Shown here piece after piece: positions 18,388 to 28,747 of a DNA stretch of 64,000 nucleotides. The first letter of the stretch is position 1. The number at the start of each line of letters is the position of its first letter. The notes below the pieces were generated by a model. The model saw only the letters and a program-made list of their open reading frames with translations, ran no database searches and was not told the DNA's origin. The DNA is from an uncultured Pelagibacteraceae bacterium (lineage in GTDB: Bacteria > Pseudomonadota > Alphaproteobacteria > Pelagibacterales > Pelagibacteraceae). The position numbers and the translations under genes are program-made. The stretch lies in the NCBI GenBank assembly GCA_902569785.1, contig CACFVO010000001.1, positions 51,971 to 115,970 on the forward strand, written 5' to 3'.

Positions 18388-19995
18388 TTACATGTTTCCG
18401 TATTTAGGTCCACCTCCACCCTCGGGTGCAACCCAAGTGATATTTTGAGAGGGTTCTTTGATATCGCAGGTCTTACAGTGAATACAATTTTGCGAATTAA
18501 TAACAAACTTTTCCTGTTGGATTTCATACACACCTACTGGACAATACTTTTGAGCAGGTTCGTCGTATTCTTTTAACGTATAACTAATAGGTAGATAGGG
18601 ATCTTTTAACCTAAGATGGACAGGCTGATTTTCAGCATGGTTTGTTCCAGTTAAATAAACAGAACTAGTTTTATCAAATGTAAGTTTACCATCAGGCTTT
18701 GGATACTCTATCTTAGGCATCTGGCTAGCTGGTTTTAAAGCTTCGTGGTCGGCATGTTTATGTTTAAGGGTAAAAGGAAGCTTTCCTCTAAATAAGATTT
18801 GGTCAATTCCTGTAAAAATAATGCCTAATATTAAACCCCAACTGAAACTTGGTTTTACATTTCTAGCAGCATGAAGCTCTTTATAAATCCAACTTTCTTT
18901 AAATTTTTTCTCATAAATTGATAAATCCGTTTTGTTTTTAATACTCTCAACAATAGTTTCTGCTGCAATAATTCCACTTTTCATAGCAGTGTGAGAACCT
19001 TTAATTTTTGGCATATTTAAAGTCCCTGCATCACAACCTATTAACAATCCCCCAGGCATATACATTTTAGGCAAACTTTGAATTCCGCCTTCAATTAAAG
19101 CTCTTGCCCCAAAGGAAATTCTTTTGCCACCTTCAAACATTTTTCTAATTGATGGATGCGTTTTAAATCTTTGAAATTCATCAAAAGGTGAAAGATGTGG
19201 ATTTTGATAGTCCAAACCAATTACATACCCAAGATATATTTGTCTTTTTTCAGCATGATATATAAAACTTCCACCGTATGTTTTGTTATCAAGTGGCCAT
19301 CCTGCAGTATGCATAACTAACCCTTCTTGATGTTGTTGTTCGCTTACTTCCCAAATTTCTTTAAGTCCTATTCCATATTGTTGAGGGTCTTTACCATCAT
19401 CTAGATTAAATTTTTTAATTAATTGTTTACCTAAATGACCTCTACATCCTTCAGAGAAAACTGTTACCTTAGCGTGTAATTCCATTCCTTCTTGGTAGGT
19501 ATCTTTTTTATTACCATCTTTATCTAAACCCATGTCCAGAGTAGCTACACCTTTTATAGACCCATCTTCATTATAAAGAACTTCACTGGCTGGAAATCCT
19601 GGAAATATTTCTACACCAATTTTTTCTGCTTGTTCTGCTAACCATCGACAAAGATTCGCAAGACTAACGATGTAATTGTTATGATTTTTTTGCACAGAAG
19701 GCAAAAGCCAAGTTGGCCAACTTAAAGAAGAATTTTTTCCTAAAAATAAGAATTTTTCTTTTGAAACTTTTGTTTTTATAGGCGATCCTTCATTCTTCCA
19801 ATTAGGCAATAACTCATCGAGGGCTTTTGTTTCAAAAACATTTCCACTTAAAATATGGGCTCCAACTTCTGATCCTTTTTCAAGAATACAAACATTTAAA
19901 TTTGAATCGAGTTGTTTAAGTTTTATTGCAGTAGTTAAGCCTGCTGGTCCTGCACCAACAATAACCACATCATATTCCATTGCTTCTCTTGCCAT
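18388..19995 (-). CDS. Electron transfer flavoprotein-ubiquinone oxidoreductase
   Basis: DVVIVGAGPAGLTTAIKLKQ; C-terminal 4Fe-4S region (NSQNCIHCKTCDIKEPSQNITWVAPEGGGGPKYGNM). Confidence 0.95.
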   Translation of the reverse strand: MAREAMEYDVVIVGAGPAGLTTAIKLKQLDSNLNVCILEKGSEVGAHILSGNVFETKALDELLPNWKNEGSPIKTKVSKEKFLFLGKNSSLSWPTWLLPSVQKNHNNYIVSLANLCRWLAEQAEKIGVEIFPGFPASEVLYNEDGSIKGVATLDMGLDKDGNKKDTYQEGMELHAKVTVFSEGCRGHLGKQLIKKFNLDDGKDPQQYGIGLKEIWEVSEQQHQEGLVMHTAGWPLDNKTYGGSFIYHAEKRQIYLGYVIGLDYQNPHLSPFDEFQRFKTHPSIRKMFEGGKRISFGARALIEGGIQSLPKMYMPGGLLIGCDAGTLNMPKIKGSHTAMKSGIIAAETIVESIKNKTDLSIYEKKFKESWIYKELHAARNVKPSFSWGLILGIIFTGIDQILFRGKLPFTLKHKHADHEALKPASQMPKIEYPKPDGKLTFDKTSSVYLTGTNHAENQPVHLRLKDPYLPISYTLKEYDEPAQKYCPVGVYEIQQEKFVINSQNCIHCKTCDIKEPSQNITWVAPEGGGGPKYGNM

Positions 19996-20016
19996 GGAAT
20001 TACTATATCAAATCAA

Positions 20017-20970
20017 TTATTTTTGGATAGTATTCAGTTTGTTCAACTCAGCTAAAAATTCTGGAAGTGCTTTAAATAAATCTGCCTCTAACCCATAATC
20101 TGCAACACTAAAAATTGGTGCTTCTCCATCTTTATTAATTGCGACAATTATCTTGCTCTCCTTCATACCTGCTAAGTGTTGAATTGCTCCAGAGATACCA
20201 ACCGCAATGTATAAATCTGGAACAACTACCTTACCTGTTTGACCAACTTGATGGTCGTTACTTATGTAACCAGCATCAACCGCGGCTCTAGATGCTCCAA
20301 CTGCAGCATTAAGTTTATCAGCTATATCATTTATTAGTTTAAAATTTTCTCCACTTTCCAATCCTCTGCCTCCTGACACAACTATTCTAGCAGTTCCAAG
20401 CTCTGGTCTCTCTGATTTAGTTTCTTCTCTTTTAATAAATTTAGAAGTATTAGGAACATCCACTGCTTCAACTTTTTCTATAGGAGCAGAACCATCTGAT
20501 TTTTCTGCAGCATCAAAAGAAGTTGGTCTTATCGTTACACATTTTTTTTTATCATTACTTTTTACCGTAGCAAAAGCGTTTCCTGCGTAAATTGGTCTTA
20601 CAAAAGTATCAGGACTCTTTACTTTAATTATATCGCTTACTTGAGACACATCTAAAGCAGCTGCTACTCTTGGCATAAAGTTTTTTCCAAAAGTATTAGC
20701 TGAAGCTACGATATGATCATATTTTTCTGAAACCTTAACTACTAAAGGAACCAGATTTTCTGGTAAATAATTTTCATAATTTGGAGAGTCGCAAACTAAA
20801 ACTTTTTTTACTAAAGCAACGTTTGCTATTTCTTTTGAAACATTATCACACCCTGTTCCAGCTACTAAAACATGAACCTCTCCATCCATTTTTGATGCAG
20901 CAGTCATAGCATTAAGCGTAAACGGTTTTAATTTTTTATTATCGTGTTCTGCTATTAATAATACTGACAT
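20017..20970 (-). CDS. etfA: Electron transfer flavoprotein alpha subunit
   Basis: [42 protein letters not shown]. Confidence 0.96.
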   Translation of the reverse strand: MSVLLIAEHDNKKLKPFTLNAMTAASKMDGEVHVLVAGTGCDNVSKEIANVALVKKVLVCDSPNYENYLPENLVPLVVKVSEKYDHIVASANTFGKNFMPRVAAALDVSQVSDIIKVKSPDTFVRPIYAGNAFATVKSNDKKKCVTIRPTSFDAAEKSDGSAPIEKVEAVDVPNTSKFIKREETKSERPELGTARIVVSGGRGLESGENFKLINDIADKLNAAVGASRAAVDAGYISNDHQVGQTGKVVVPDLYIAVGISGAIQHLAGMKESKIIVAINKDGEAPIFSVADYGLEADLFKALPEFLAELNKLNTIQK

Positions 20971-21719
20971 TATATAACTTTTGCCTCATTCTTTAATTTA
21001 CTTACTAACTCAGCTACATTAGCAACTTTTATACCTGCTTTTCTTTTAGGTGGTTCTTCTACTTTTAATTGTTCAATTCTATTAGTTAAATCAACACCCA
21101 TATCCTTAGCGTTTAATTGCTCCATAGGTTTTTTCTTAGCTTTCATTATATTTGGAAGTGAAGCAAATCTAGGTTCGTTTAATCTCAAATCACATGTAAC
21201 TACTGCAGGTAAATTTACTTCAATAGTTTCTAAACCTTCATCAATTTCTCTCACGATTTCGATAGATTTATCCTTTAAATTTATTTTAGAAGAAAATGTT
21301 GCTTGAGGCCAATTCAACATCGCGGCTAACATCTGACCTGTTTGATTACAATCATCATCTATTGCTTGTTTTCCTAAAAAAACCATATCTGGTTTTTCTT
21401 TTTCTACAATTTTTTTTAAAATTTTTGCAATACCTAAAGGCTCAATGTAGCTATCAGACTTAATATGAATTCCTCTATCGGCTCCTACAGCAAGAGCTTT
21501 TCTGATACTTTCTTGAGCTTTGTCTTCACCAATAGAAATTGCCACGACTTCTTTCACTTTACCGGACTCTTTTAATTTAACTGACTCCTCTACAGCATTA
21601 TCATCCGGAGGGTTAGTTGACATCTTTACATTGTCTGTGTGAACGCCAGAACCGTCTTCTTTAACTCTAATTTGAACATTGTAATCAATAACTCTTTTAA
21701 CAGCTACAAGGATTTTCAT
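20970..21719 (-). CDS. etfB: Electron transfer flavoprotein beta subunit
   Basis: [39 protein letters not shown]. Confidence 0.96.
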   Translation of the reverse strand: MKILVAVKRVIDYNVQIRVKEDGSGVHTDNVKMSTNPPDDNAVEESVKLKESGKVKEVVAISIGEDKAQESIRKALAVGADRGIHIKSDSYIEPLGIAKILKKIVEKEKPDMVFLGKQAIDDDCNQTGQMLAAMLNWPQATFSSKINLKDKSIEIVREIDEGLETIEVNLPAVVTCDLRLNEPRFASLPNIMKAKKKPMEQLNAKDMGVDLTNRIEQLKVEEPPKRKAGIKVANVAELVSKLKNEAKVI

Positions 21720-24152
21720 TTAAGCTCTAAGTAATTTATTTTCAGCATCATAAGGGGATTCTTCTACTATCGAAGCCTCATGCATTTTACCAAGAATATC
21801 TATTTTTAATTTTTGACCAACTTTTGCTAATTCGGGCTTAACCATACCTAGAGCAATTGATTTATTTACTCTAAAACCAAAGTCCCCGCTTGTAGCTCTG
21901 CCAACAACAGAACCATTATTGTATATTGGATTGTTCCCTAGAACATCTGCATCAGTAATACCATGAATTTCCATAGTTACTAATTTATTTGAAAAACCTT
22001 TTGCTCTCCATTTGTCTAATGACGCACGCCCTATAAAATCCCCTTTATTTGGATGCACAAATCTATCCAGCCCAGACTCGTAAGGTGAATATTCAATAGA
22101 TAATTCTGTTCCAACTAATTTATAAGATTTTTCAACTCTCAAACTATTCATTGCTCTTATACCATAAGGTTTTAAACCAAATTCTTTACCAGCCTCCATA
22201 AGTTGATCAAAAATATGATTTTGGTATTCGATTGGATGGTGAAGTTCCCATCCTAGCTCCCCAACAAAGTTAACTCTCATAGCATTACACGGAGCCAAAC
22301 CAATATTAATATTTTGGGCACTTAACCATTTAAATCTCTCATTAGAAAAATCTGATCTTGAGACTTTTTGCATTAGCTTTCTGGCTTTAGGTCCTGAGAC
22401 TACTAAAACACCCATGCTATTCGTTAAATTTTCATATTGAACTGTTCCATCTTTTGGCATCCATTTATGTATCCAATCATGGTCTAGTCTTTGATAAGCA
22501 CCCGCTGAAACTAAGTAAAAACTATCATCGGCTTCTCTCATAATAGTAAATTCTGAATGAACTCCACCTTTTGTGTTTAAGGCATGACAAAGATTAATTC
22601 TTCCAATCTTTTTAGGAAGTTTATTGGCAACAAGTTTATCTAAAAATTCCTCTGCTCCTGGACCTTTAATTCTACATTTTCCAAATGCTGTCATATCTAA
22701 TAGTCCAACATTTTCTTTTACATTTTTACATTCACTCTCAACATTTTTAAACCATTTAGATCTTCTAAATGACCAGTCGTCTTCCTGTTTCTCTCCATCT
22801 TTTGCAAAAAAGTTTGCTCTTTCCCATCCAAATTTTGCGCCAAAAACTGCTCCTAATTTTTTTAAACGATCATAACAAGGTGCTTGTCTAAGAGGTCTGC
22901 CAGCTTCTCTTTCTTCATCAGGATAGTGTACTGTAAATACATTTGCATATGCTTCTTCATTTTTAGCTTTTAAATAAGACTTAGTTGCGTAAGAACCATA
23001 TCTTCTTGGTTCTACTCCAAGCATATCTATAGTTGGCTCGCCATCTATAATCCACTCAGCTAATTGCCATCCTGCTCCGCCTGCTGCAGTTATTCCAAAA
23101 CTATGTCCTTCATTAATCCAAAAATTTTTTAGTCCCCAAGCTGGTCCAACTACTGGATTTCCATCAGGTGTATAAGCAATAGCACCATTGTAAACTTTTT
23201 TAACTCCAACTTCTCCAAAAGCAGGCACTCTTTTAATTGCTCCTTCTATATGTGGGGCTAGTCGATCTAAGTCTTCTTGAAATAATTCGTATTCACTATC
23301 TTTGGAAGGACCATCAACATAACAACATGGCGCTCCTTTTTCATAAGGTCCCAGCAATAATCCCCCAGCTTCCTCTCTCATGTACCATGAGTTATCGCTA
23401 TCTCTTAACACTCCCATTTCAGGTTTTCCTTCTTTCCTTCTTTTTTGAATCTCTGGATGAGGTTCTGTAACAATATATTGGTGCTCTACTGGAATAACTG
23501 GAATTTCTAATCCAACCATTCGTCCAGTTTGCCTTGCAAAGTTTCCACTGCATGACACAACATGTTCGCATTCTATATCTCCTTTATCAGTGTTAACCAC
23601 CCAACCATTTTTTGTTTGTTTAATTGCTGTTACTGTTGTGTTTCTATAAATTTCAGCGCCGTGATTTCTTGCTCCTGTTGCTAATGCTTGTGTTAAATCG
23701 GCTGGTTGAATGTAACCATCTTCAGGATGTTGTATTGCACCAACTAATCCATCTGTATTAATTAAAGGCCAAATTTCTTTCACTTGGTCGGGTTTCAAAA
23801 ATTTTACGTCTACACCTATAGTTTTTGCTACGCCAGCATATTGGTGGTATTCATCCATACGATCTTGAGTTTGAGCTAAGCGAATGTTTGATACAACGCT
23901 AAATCCCACGTTTTTTCCTGTTTCTTTTTCCAAAGACTTGTAAAGTTGTACTGCATATCTATGAAGTTGACCCACAGAATAACTCATATTAAATAAGGGC
24001 AATAAACCAGCAGCATGCCAAGTAGAACCCGAGGTTAATTCTTTTCGCTCTACCAATACAACGTCTGACCAGCCCTTTTTAGCCAAGTGATAAAGCACGC
24101 TTACGCCAACTACACCACCGCCAACTACAACTACTTTTGCTTTTGATTTCAT
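21720..24152 (-). CDS. Dimethylglycine/sarcosine dehydrogenase family protein (DAO plus GcvT-like folate domain)
   Basis: 810 aa; GSTWHAAGLLP; C-terminal GCV_T domain; abuts etfB. Confidence 0.88.
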   Translation of the reverse strand: MKSKAKVVVVGGGVVGVSVLYHLAKKGWSDVVLVERKELTSGSTWHAAGLLPLFNMSYSVGQLHRYAVQLYKSLEKETGKNVGFSVVSNIRLAQTQDRMDEYHQYAGVAKTIGVDVKFLKPDQVKEIWPLINTDGLVGAIQHPEDGYIQPADLTQALATGARNHGAEIYRNTTVTAIKQTKNGWVVNTDKGDIECEHVVSCSGNFARQTGRMVGLEIPVIPVEHQYIVTEPHPEIQKRRKEGKPEMGVLRDSDNSWYMREEAGGLLLGPYEKGAPCCYVDGPSKDSEYELFQEDLDRLAPHIEGAIKRVPAFGEVGVKKVYNGAIAYTPDGNPVVGPAWGLKNFWINEGHSFGITAAGGAGWQLAEWIIDGEPTIDMLGVEPRRYGSYATKSYLKAKNEEAYANVFTVHYPDEEREAGRPLRQAPCYDRLKKLGAVFGAKFGWERANFFAKDGEKQEDDWSFRRSKWFKNVESECKNVKENVGLLDMTAFGKCRIKGPGAEEFLDKLVANKLPKKIGRINLCHALNTKGGVHSEFTIMREADDSFYLVSAGAYQRLDHDWIHKWMPKDGTVQYENLTNSMGVLVVSGPKARKLMQKVSRSDFSNERFKWLSAQNINIGLAPCNAMRVNFVGELGWELHHPIEYQNHIFDQLMEAGKEFGLKPYGIRAMNSLRVEKSYKLVGTELSIEYSPYESGLDRFVHPNKGDFIGRASLDKWRAKGFSNKLVTMEIHGITDADVLGNNPIYNNGSVVGRATSGDFGFRVNKSIALGMVKPELAKVGQKLKIDILGKMHEASIVEESPYDAENKLLRA

Positions 24153-24298
24153 TAGACATTATTTAGCTTTACAGCCGATACTGAGTCAAACTAATTATTA
24201 GATGAGATAGTAAATCTTGAAAAATTTAAGGCTTTATAAGATATTTTAAAGGACAAATAAGTCGTTGAATGTCTACTTTATTTTATTATAATTAAATC

Positions 24299-24418
24299 AT
24301 GGCGTGTGGTAGTGAAAAATGTAATTGCACAAACTGTGTTAATGAGAGTTGTAGATGTGATGGATCTAAAGAATGCATTTGTAAGCCAGAAGATGCATCT
24401 TGTTGTTGCACCAAGTAA
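24299..24418 (+). CDS. 39-aa cysteine-rich metallothionein-like peptide (absent from ORF track)
   Basis: MACGSEKCNCTNCVNESCRCDGSKECICKPEDASCCCTK*: 11 Cys of 39, several CxC motifs; stop 3 nt before the msrB ATG. Confidence 0.75.
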   Translation: MACGSEKCNCTNCVNESCRCDGSKECICKPEDASCCCTK

Positions 24419-24421
24419 AAA

Positions 24422-24799
24422 ATGACCAATAAAAATTGGGATTCAAATTTAACTCCTGAGCAAAATTATGTTTTAAGACAAGAAGGAACAGAGTCTCCAG
24501 GCTCAAGTCCTTTAAATCAAGAAAAAAGAGAAGGCTCTTATCATTGTGTAGGTTGTGGGACTAAATTATTTAACTCCAATACAAAATATGAAAGCGGTTC
24601 GGGATGGCCTTCTTTTTTTAATTCATTGCCAGATGTCTTTGAGGAAAAAACTGATATGCACATTGGTTATCCTAGAACTGAATATCATTGCAAAAAATGT
24701 GGAGGACATCATGGTCATATATTTGAAGATGGTCCAAAACCAACTGGAAAACGTTATTGCAACAATGGCGTGTGCTTAGTGTTTAAACCCAAAAGTTGA
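24422..24799 (+). CDS. msrB: Peptide-methionine (R)-S-oxide reductase MsrB
   Basis: Zn CxxC pairs (CVGCG, CKKCGGHHGHIF), catalytic RYCNNGVCL. Confidence 0.96.
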   Translation: MTNKNWDSNLTPEQNYVLRQEGTESPGSSPLNQEKREGSYHCVGCGTKLFNSNTKYESGSGWPSFFNSLPDVFEEKTDMHIGYPRTEYHCKKCGGHHGHIFEDGPKPTGKRYCNNGVCLVFKPKS

Positions 24800-24921
24800 A
24801 AAGTTATTCACTCACACCTTACAAGTGTTTTGAATACAACTATCTAAAAGTTTAAAGTTTATTTTGCCATGTCAACTAGACCAAGGCATCATAAATTTGT
24901 TAGACTATCTTTTCATCCACC

Positions 24922-25482
24922 ATGATAAGAAACATTGTTCCCCTAATTCTTTTTTTTACCTTTATTTTTTCATTTTTCATTTCACAACCAGTTAATGCAA
25001 GTTGGGATCCCGCGAAAGACGGAGACAAAATCATCTTAATTAGACACTCAAAAGCTCCTGGATTTGGAGACCCACCTGGCTTTAAAATTAAAGATTGCAA
25101 GACACAAAGAAACCTTAGCAAAGAAGGAATTGAACAATCGAAAAAAATTGGAAAATTATTTAAAAAAAATAAAATTAAAATTGATAAAGTCTTTAGTAGC
25201 CAATGGTGCAGATGTAAAGACACTGCTAAATATGCATTTAAAAATTATAAAGAGTTCTCAGCCCTTAATTCTACTTTTCAGTCACCTTATGATAAAAATG
25301 CAAAGAAACAAATTAAAGCATTAAAAGATTATATTGAAAAATGGAATGGACAAGGGGGAAACCTAGTATTAGTAACTCACTATGTAATAATAACTGCAAT
25401 AACAGACGTTGTGCCAAGATCTGGTGAGATTATCATCATAGATAAGAATTTTAACACTCTTTCAACTATTTTAACTAATTAG
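24922..25482 (+). CDS. Exported histidine phosphatase superfamily protein
   Basis: Signal peptide; LIRHSKAPG (RH motif), VTHYV. Confidence 0.82.
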   Translation: MIRNIVPLILFFTFIFSFFISQPVNASWDPAKDGDKIILIRHSKAPGFGDPPGFKIKDCKTQRNLSKEGIEQSKKIGKLFKKNKIKIDKVFSSQWCRCKDTAKYAFKNYKEFSALNSTFQSPYDKNAKKQIKALKDYIEKWNGQGGNLVLVTHYVIITAITDVVPRSGEIIIIDKNFNTLSTILTN

Positions 25483-25823
25483 AAAAAAATATAATAGGCA
25501 AAAATTGTAATAATCAAATATTCAATAGTTGTTTTAATCATTATTAAATATTTTTTATCGGTAAATTTTGAATTAATATAAATACTTAATCTTGCAAAGG
25601 CTAAGTGAACTAAAATTATACTTACTAAAATTCCAAGCAATGTTTGATAAAATGAGAAATTCTTAAAACCATAAAAGCAAGCAGCAATAAATGTTAACCA
25701 AGAGATGTTAGAGACAAATAATGTAATTAATAAACCAGACCCCTTTTTAAAAATACTTTGAGATTTAATAAAAGTATAAGACCATAATAGAGTAAATAAA
25801 AACCCAATGTATTCAATTATCAT
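25479..25823 (-). CDS. Hypothetical membrane protein
   Basis: About 4 TM; fills the gap between flanking genes; no family recognised. Confidence 0.55.
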   Translation of the reverse strand: MIIEYIGFLFTLLWSYTFIKSQSIFKKGSGLLITLFVSNISWLTFIAACFYGFKNFSFYQTLLGILVSIILVHLAFARLSIYINSKFTDKKYLIMIKTTIEYLIITIFAYYIFF

Positions 25824-25873
25824 GAGCCAATATTGTAATTGCGAGAGATATCAAAGGCAAATATAAAGAGAGT

Positions 25874-26587
25874 ATGATTATTAAGCTAGCTTTTGCTCTT
25901 GGTGCAGGGTTTATAAGTTTTCTGACCCCATGTGTATTACCGATTATTCCAGGTTATATTTCATATATAACTGGCAAAAATCTAAATGAAATACAACAAG
26001 ATAAAACAATAGTTTTGCATAAAACGATTTTATTTTCTTTAGGATTTTCATTAGTATTTATTACACTTGGAGCTACTGCTTCGGCGGTGGGAAATATTTT
26101 ATTATTTTTATCTAATGAATTAAGAATAGCAGCTGGAGTTATAATCATTTTATTTTCTTTACAAATGTTAGATATATTAAATTTTCAATTTTTAAATAAA
26201 GAAAAACGATTTGAAACAAAAGGATATAAAGATAATTATATATTTCCCTTTGTAGTAGGAGCCGCTTTTGCCTTTGGTTGGACACCTTGTATAGGACCTG
26301 TTTTAGGTTCTATTTTAGCTTTGTCAGCAACTGAAGCATCAATAAGCAATGGAGTTCTTTTACTTTCATTTTACTCATTAGGATTAGCTATCCCTTTTAT
26401 TTTGTCAGGTTATTTTATGAATAGTTTTTTAATTTCTAAAAAAGGTTTTGGTGCATATTACAGTAGAATAACAAAAACCGGTGGACTCATTCTATTAATA
26501 ACTGGAATTTTAATCGCTACCAATCAAATCCAAGTTATAAGTTATTATATTTTGACAATATTTCCATTCCTAACTAGTCTTGGATAA
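25874..26587 (+). CDS. ccdA: CcdA-type cytochrome c biogenesis / thiol-disulfide transport protein
   Basis: FLTPCVLPIIPGY and AFGWTPCIGPVLG. Confidence 0.92.
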   Translation: MIIKLAFALGAGFISFLTPCVLPIIPGYISYITGKNLNEIQQDKTIVLHKTILFSLGFSLVFITLGATASAVGNILLFLSNELRIAAGVIIILFSLQMLDILNFQFLNKEKRFETKGYKDNYIFPFVVGAAFAFGWTPCIGPVLGSILALSATEASISNGVLLLSFYSLGLAIPFILSGYFMNSFLISKKGFGAYYSRITKTGGLILLITGILIATNQIQVISYYILTIFPFLTSLG

Positions 26588-27483
26588 TGAGCGATATAAC
26601 TGTTCTTGGTATATTTGTTGCAGATATAAGTTTTTTAGGAAATAAAATTCCAGCGACGGGTGAGACGATTCTTGGTGATAGTTATAATATTGGACCAGGG
26701 GGGAAAGGATGTAATCAGGCAATAGCAATTTCTAGATTAGGAGGGGAAGTAAATTTTATTACTAAACTTGGAAATGATGATTATGGAAAGTTAGCAATAA
26801 ATAAACTTAAAAAAGATAATATAGATACTTCAAATATAATTATTTCTAATACGCATCAAACTGGTGTTGCTGGTATTCATGTTGATAGAAACACTGGAAA
26901 AAATGCAATCACAGTTGTACGAGGAGCCCCAGCAAGCTTAACTATTAAAGAAATTGATACAAATACAATTAAAAAATCAAAAATATTTTTAACTCAATTA
27001 GAAATACCAAAAGAAGTGACTTTACACTGTTTAAAAATTGCAAAAGAAAACGGTCTTATAAATATATTAAATCCTGCTCCAGCAAGTGAGTTAAGCAAAG
27101 ATTTTTTTGATTTAGTTGATTACTTTACGCCTAATGAAACTGAAGCTGAGTTTTATACTGGAATTAAAATCAACGATGAGAACGACGCAAAAGAAAATGC
27201 AAAAAAACTTATAAATATGGGAATTAAAAAAGTAATAATAACATTAGGTGAAAAAGGATTGTTTTATTCAGACGGCAAAGAAGAGATTTACATGAAAGCA
27301 AATCCTGTAAAAACTATTGATACTACTGGAGCAGGAGACGCCTTTAATGGAGGTTTTTCTTATGCGTTATTGAAGGGAAAAAAAATAAAAGAATGTTTGG
27401 AAATAGCTAATAAGGTTGCCGGATTATCTACTACAAAACTTGGAGCTGGTGATGGTATGCCGTTTTTAAAAGATTTAAGTTAA
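26587..27483 (+). CDS. rbsK: Ribokinase (PfkB family)
   Basis: GPGGKGCNQAIAISRLGG and DTTGAGDAFNGGF. Confidence 0.92.
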   Translation: MSDITVLGIFVADISFLGNKIPATGETILGDSYNIGPGGKGCNQAIAISRLGGEVNFITKLGNDDYGKLAINKLKKDNIDTSNIIISNTHQTGVAGIHVDRNTGKNAITVVRGAPASLTIKEIDTNTIKKSKIFLTQLEIPKEVTLHCLKIAKENGLINILNPAPASELSKDFFDLVDYFTPNETEAEFYTGIKINDENDAKENAKKLINMGIKKVIITLGEKGLFYSDGKEEIYMKANPVKTIDTTGAGDAFNGGFSYALLKGKKIKECLEIANKVAGLSTTKLGAGDGMPFLKDLS

Positions 27484-27729
27484 CAATTTATCTAACTCTC
27501 CGCTTTTATTAGATTCCTGAAGTTGGTCATTGCCACCTATGTAGTGCTTTCCTATGAATATCTGAGGAATTGTTCTAGCACCATTTGTTCTTTGTAGCAT
27601 TTCTTTTGCTTTCGCAGGATCTTTCCATACATCAATTTCTTCAATTTCAACATTTTTAGTTTTAAGCAAAGCTTTTGCTGCGTCACAGAATGAGCAAGGA
27701 TTTCCAGTATACATTGTTACTTTTTTCAT
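27475..27729 (-). CDS. grxC: Glutaredoxin 3
   Basis: CSFCDAAK active site, RTIPQIFIGKHYIGGNDQL. Confidence 0.93.
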   Translation of the reverse strand: MKKVTMYTGNPCSFCDAAKALLKTKNVEIEEIDVWKDPAKAKEMLQRTNGARTIPQIFIGKHYIGGNDQLQESNKSGELDKLLT

Positions 27730-28028
27730 AATGAATATATATCAGTAATTTTTATTTTTTCCCTGAGTTTTTTTCGCCCAAGTTTAAATTTTTTTCTATG
27801 TTTAATGCTTGTGTTATGAACACGTTTTCTCCAAAGCCTAAATGAACCTGGCTTTAAATTTTTTCTCATTAATTTAATTACTTCTGATTCATTTTTTCCA
27901 GTTTTCTCTTTTATTTCTTCAAAAGTAATTCGATCAGCCCAAGCTGCCCAAATAACCCAGTTATCATCTTTTTCTTTGGGTTCAGGGTTTTTAACTTTTG
28001 TTTGGGGAATTAAACTTCTTTTCTTCAT
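27726..28028 (-). CDS. TIGR03643/DUF2805 family protein
   Basis: IWAAWADRITFEEIKEKTGKNESEVIKLMRKNLKPGSFRLWRKRV. Confidence 0.8.
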   Translation of the reverse strand: MKKRSLIPQTKVKNPEPKEKDDNWVIWAAWADRITFEEIKEKTGKNESEVIKLMRKNLKPGSFRLWRKRVHNTSIKHRKKFKLGRKKLREKIKITDIYSL

Positions 28029-28053
28029 TAATTCCTATATAATCACTTTTATT

Positions 28054-28668
28054 ATGTTTCCAACCGATTTTTTAATTTTTTTACAAATAATTTTATTTCT
28101 ATTTATTACTCCTGGCCCACCGCGTGTTGTAATTGTTTCTCATACATTAAATTATGGAATTAAGAAGTCTATTTGGACAGCGTTTGGAGATATATCAGCA
28201 AATTTATGTCAAGGAATTTTAGTAGTTTTTTTTATTGGAACTTTTTTAAGCGATAATACAAAAATTCTTCAAGCTTTAAAATGGGCAGGAATTCTATATA
28301 TCATCTATTTAGCTTATGATACTTACACATCGAGAATAAAATTAGTTAATTCTGGAAACAAGAACTTAAAGTCTATTTTTTCTTTCTATAGAGACGGCTT
28401 TCTTGTTGCTGGGTTAAGTCCGAAATCAATTATATTTTTTGGAACAATTTTTACTTCATTTATTGATTTTACTTCAAATTATACTGCTCAATTTTTTATA
28501 TTAATATTTACTTACATACTTTTAGATTTTTTAACTTTAATGATTTATGCTTTTGCAGCCAATAAAGTCTCAATATGGTTAAGGGATAACCCAAAAGTTT
28601 TAAATACAATCTCAGCGTGTGTATTAATTATTATCGCATTATATGTCGCGGCATCTCAAAACTATTAA
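28054..28668 (+). CDS. LysE-family translocator
   Basis: LysE-type TM pattern; ATG 28054 preferred over ORF-track start 27976. Confidence 0.8.
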   Translation: MFPTDFLIFLQIILFLFITPGPPRVVIVSHTLNYGIKKSIWTAFGDISANLCQGILVVFFIGTFLSDNTKILQALKWAGILYIIYLAYDTYTSRIKLVNSGNKNLKSIFSFYRDGFLVAGLSPKSIIFFGTIFTSFIDFTSNYTAQFFILIFTYILLDFLTLMIYAFAANKVSIWLRDNPKVLNTISACVLIIIALYVAASQNY

Positions 28669-28712
28669 TTAATTCTTACTGTTGTTTTCGTCTCTGTTTC
28701 TTGTTTTAATAT

Positions 28713-28736
28713 TTAAAATTAATTAATTAATTAACA
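28713..28736 (+). promoter_or_regulatory. 24-nt AT-only-core leader element before SBP gene, copy 1
   Basis: TTAAAATTAATTAATTAATTAACA, identical to 35786..35809; immediately precedes AAGGGG SD. Confidence 0.55.
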
Positions 28737-28747
28737 AAGGGGAACTA

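Noticed and set aside
18340-18576. 78-aa + ORF
   Set aside because: Antisense to the conserved ETF-QO C-terminus
24900-25223. 107-aa minus ORF and 25064..25324 + ORF
   Set aside because: Overlap the histidine phosphatase gene, which has signal peptide and catalytic motif in the other frame
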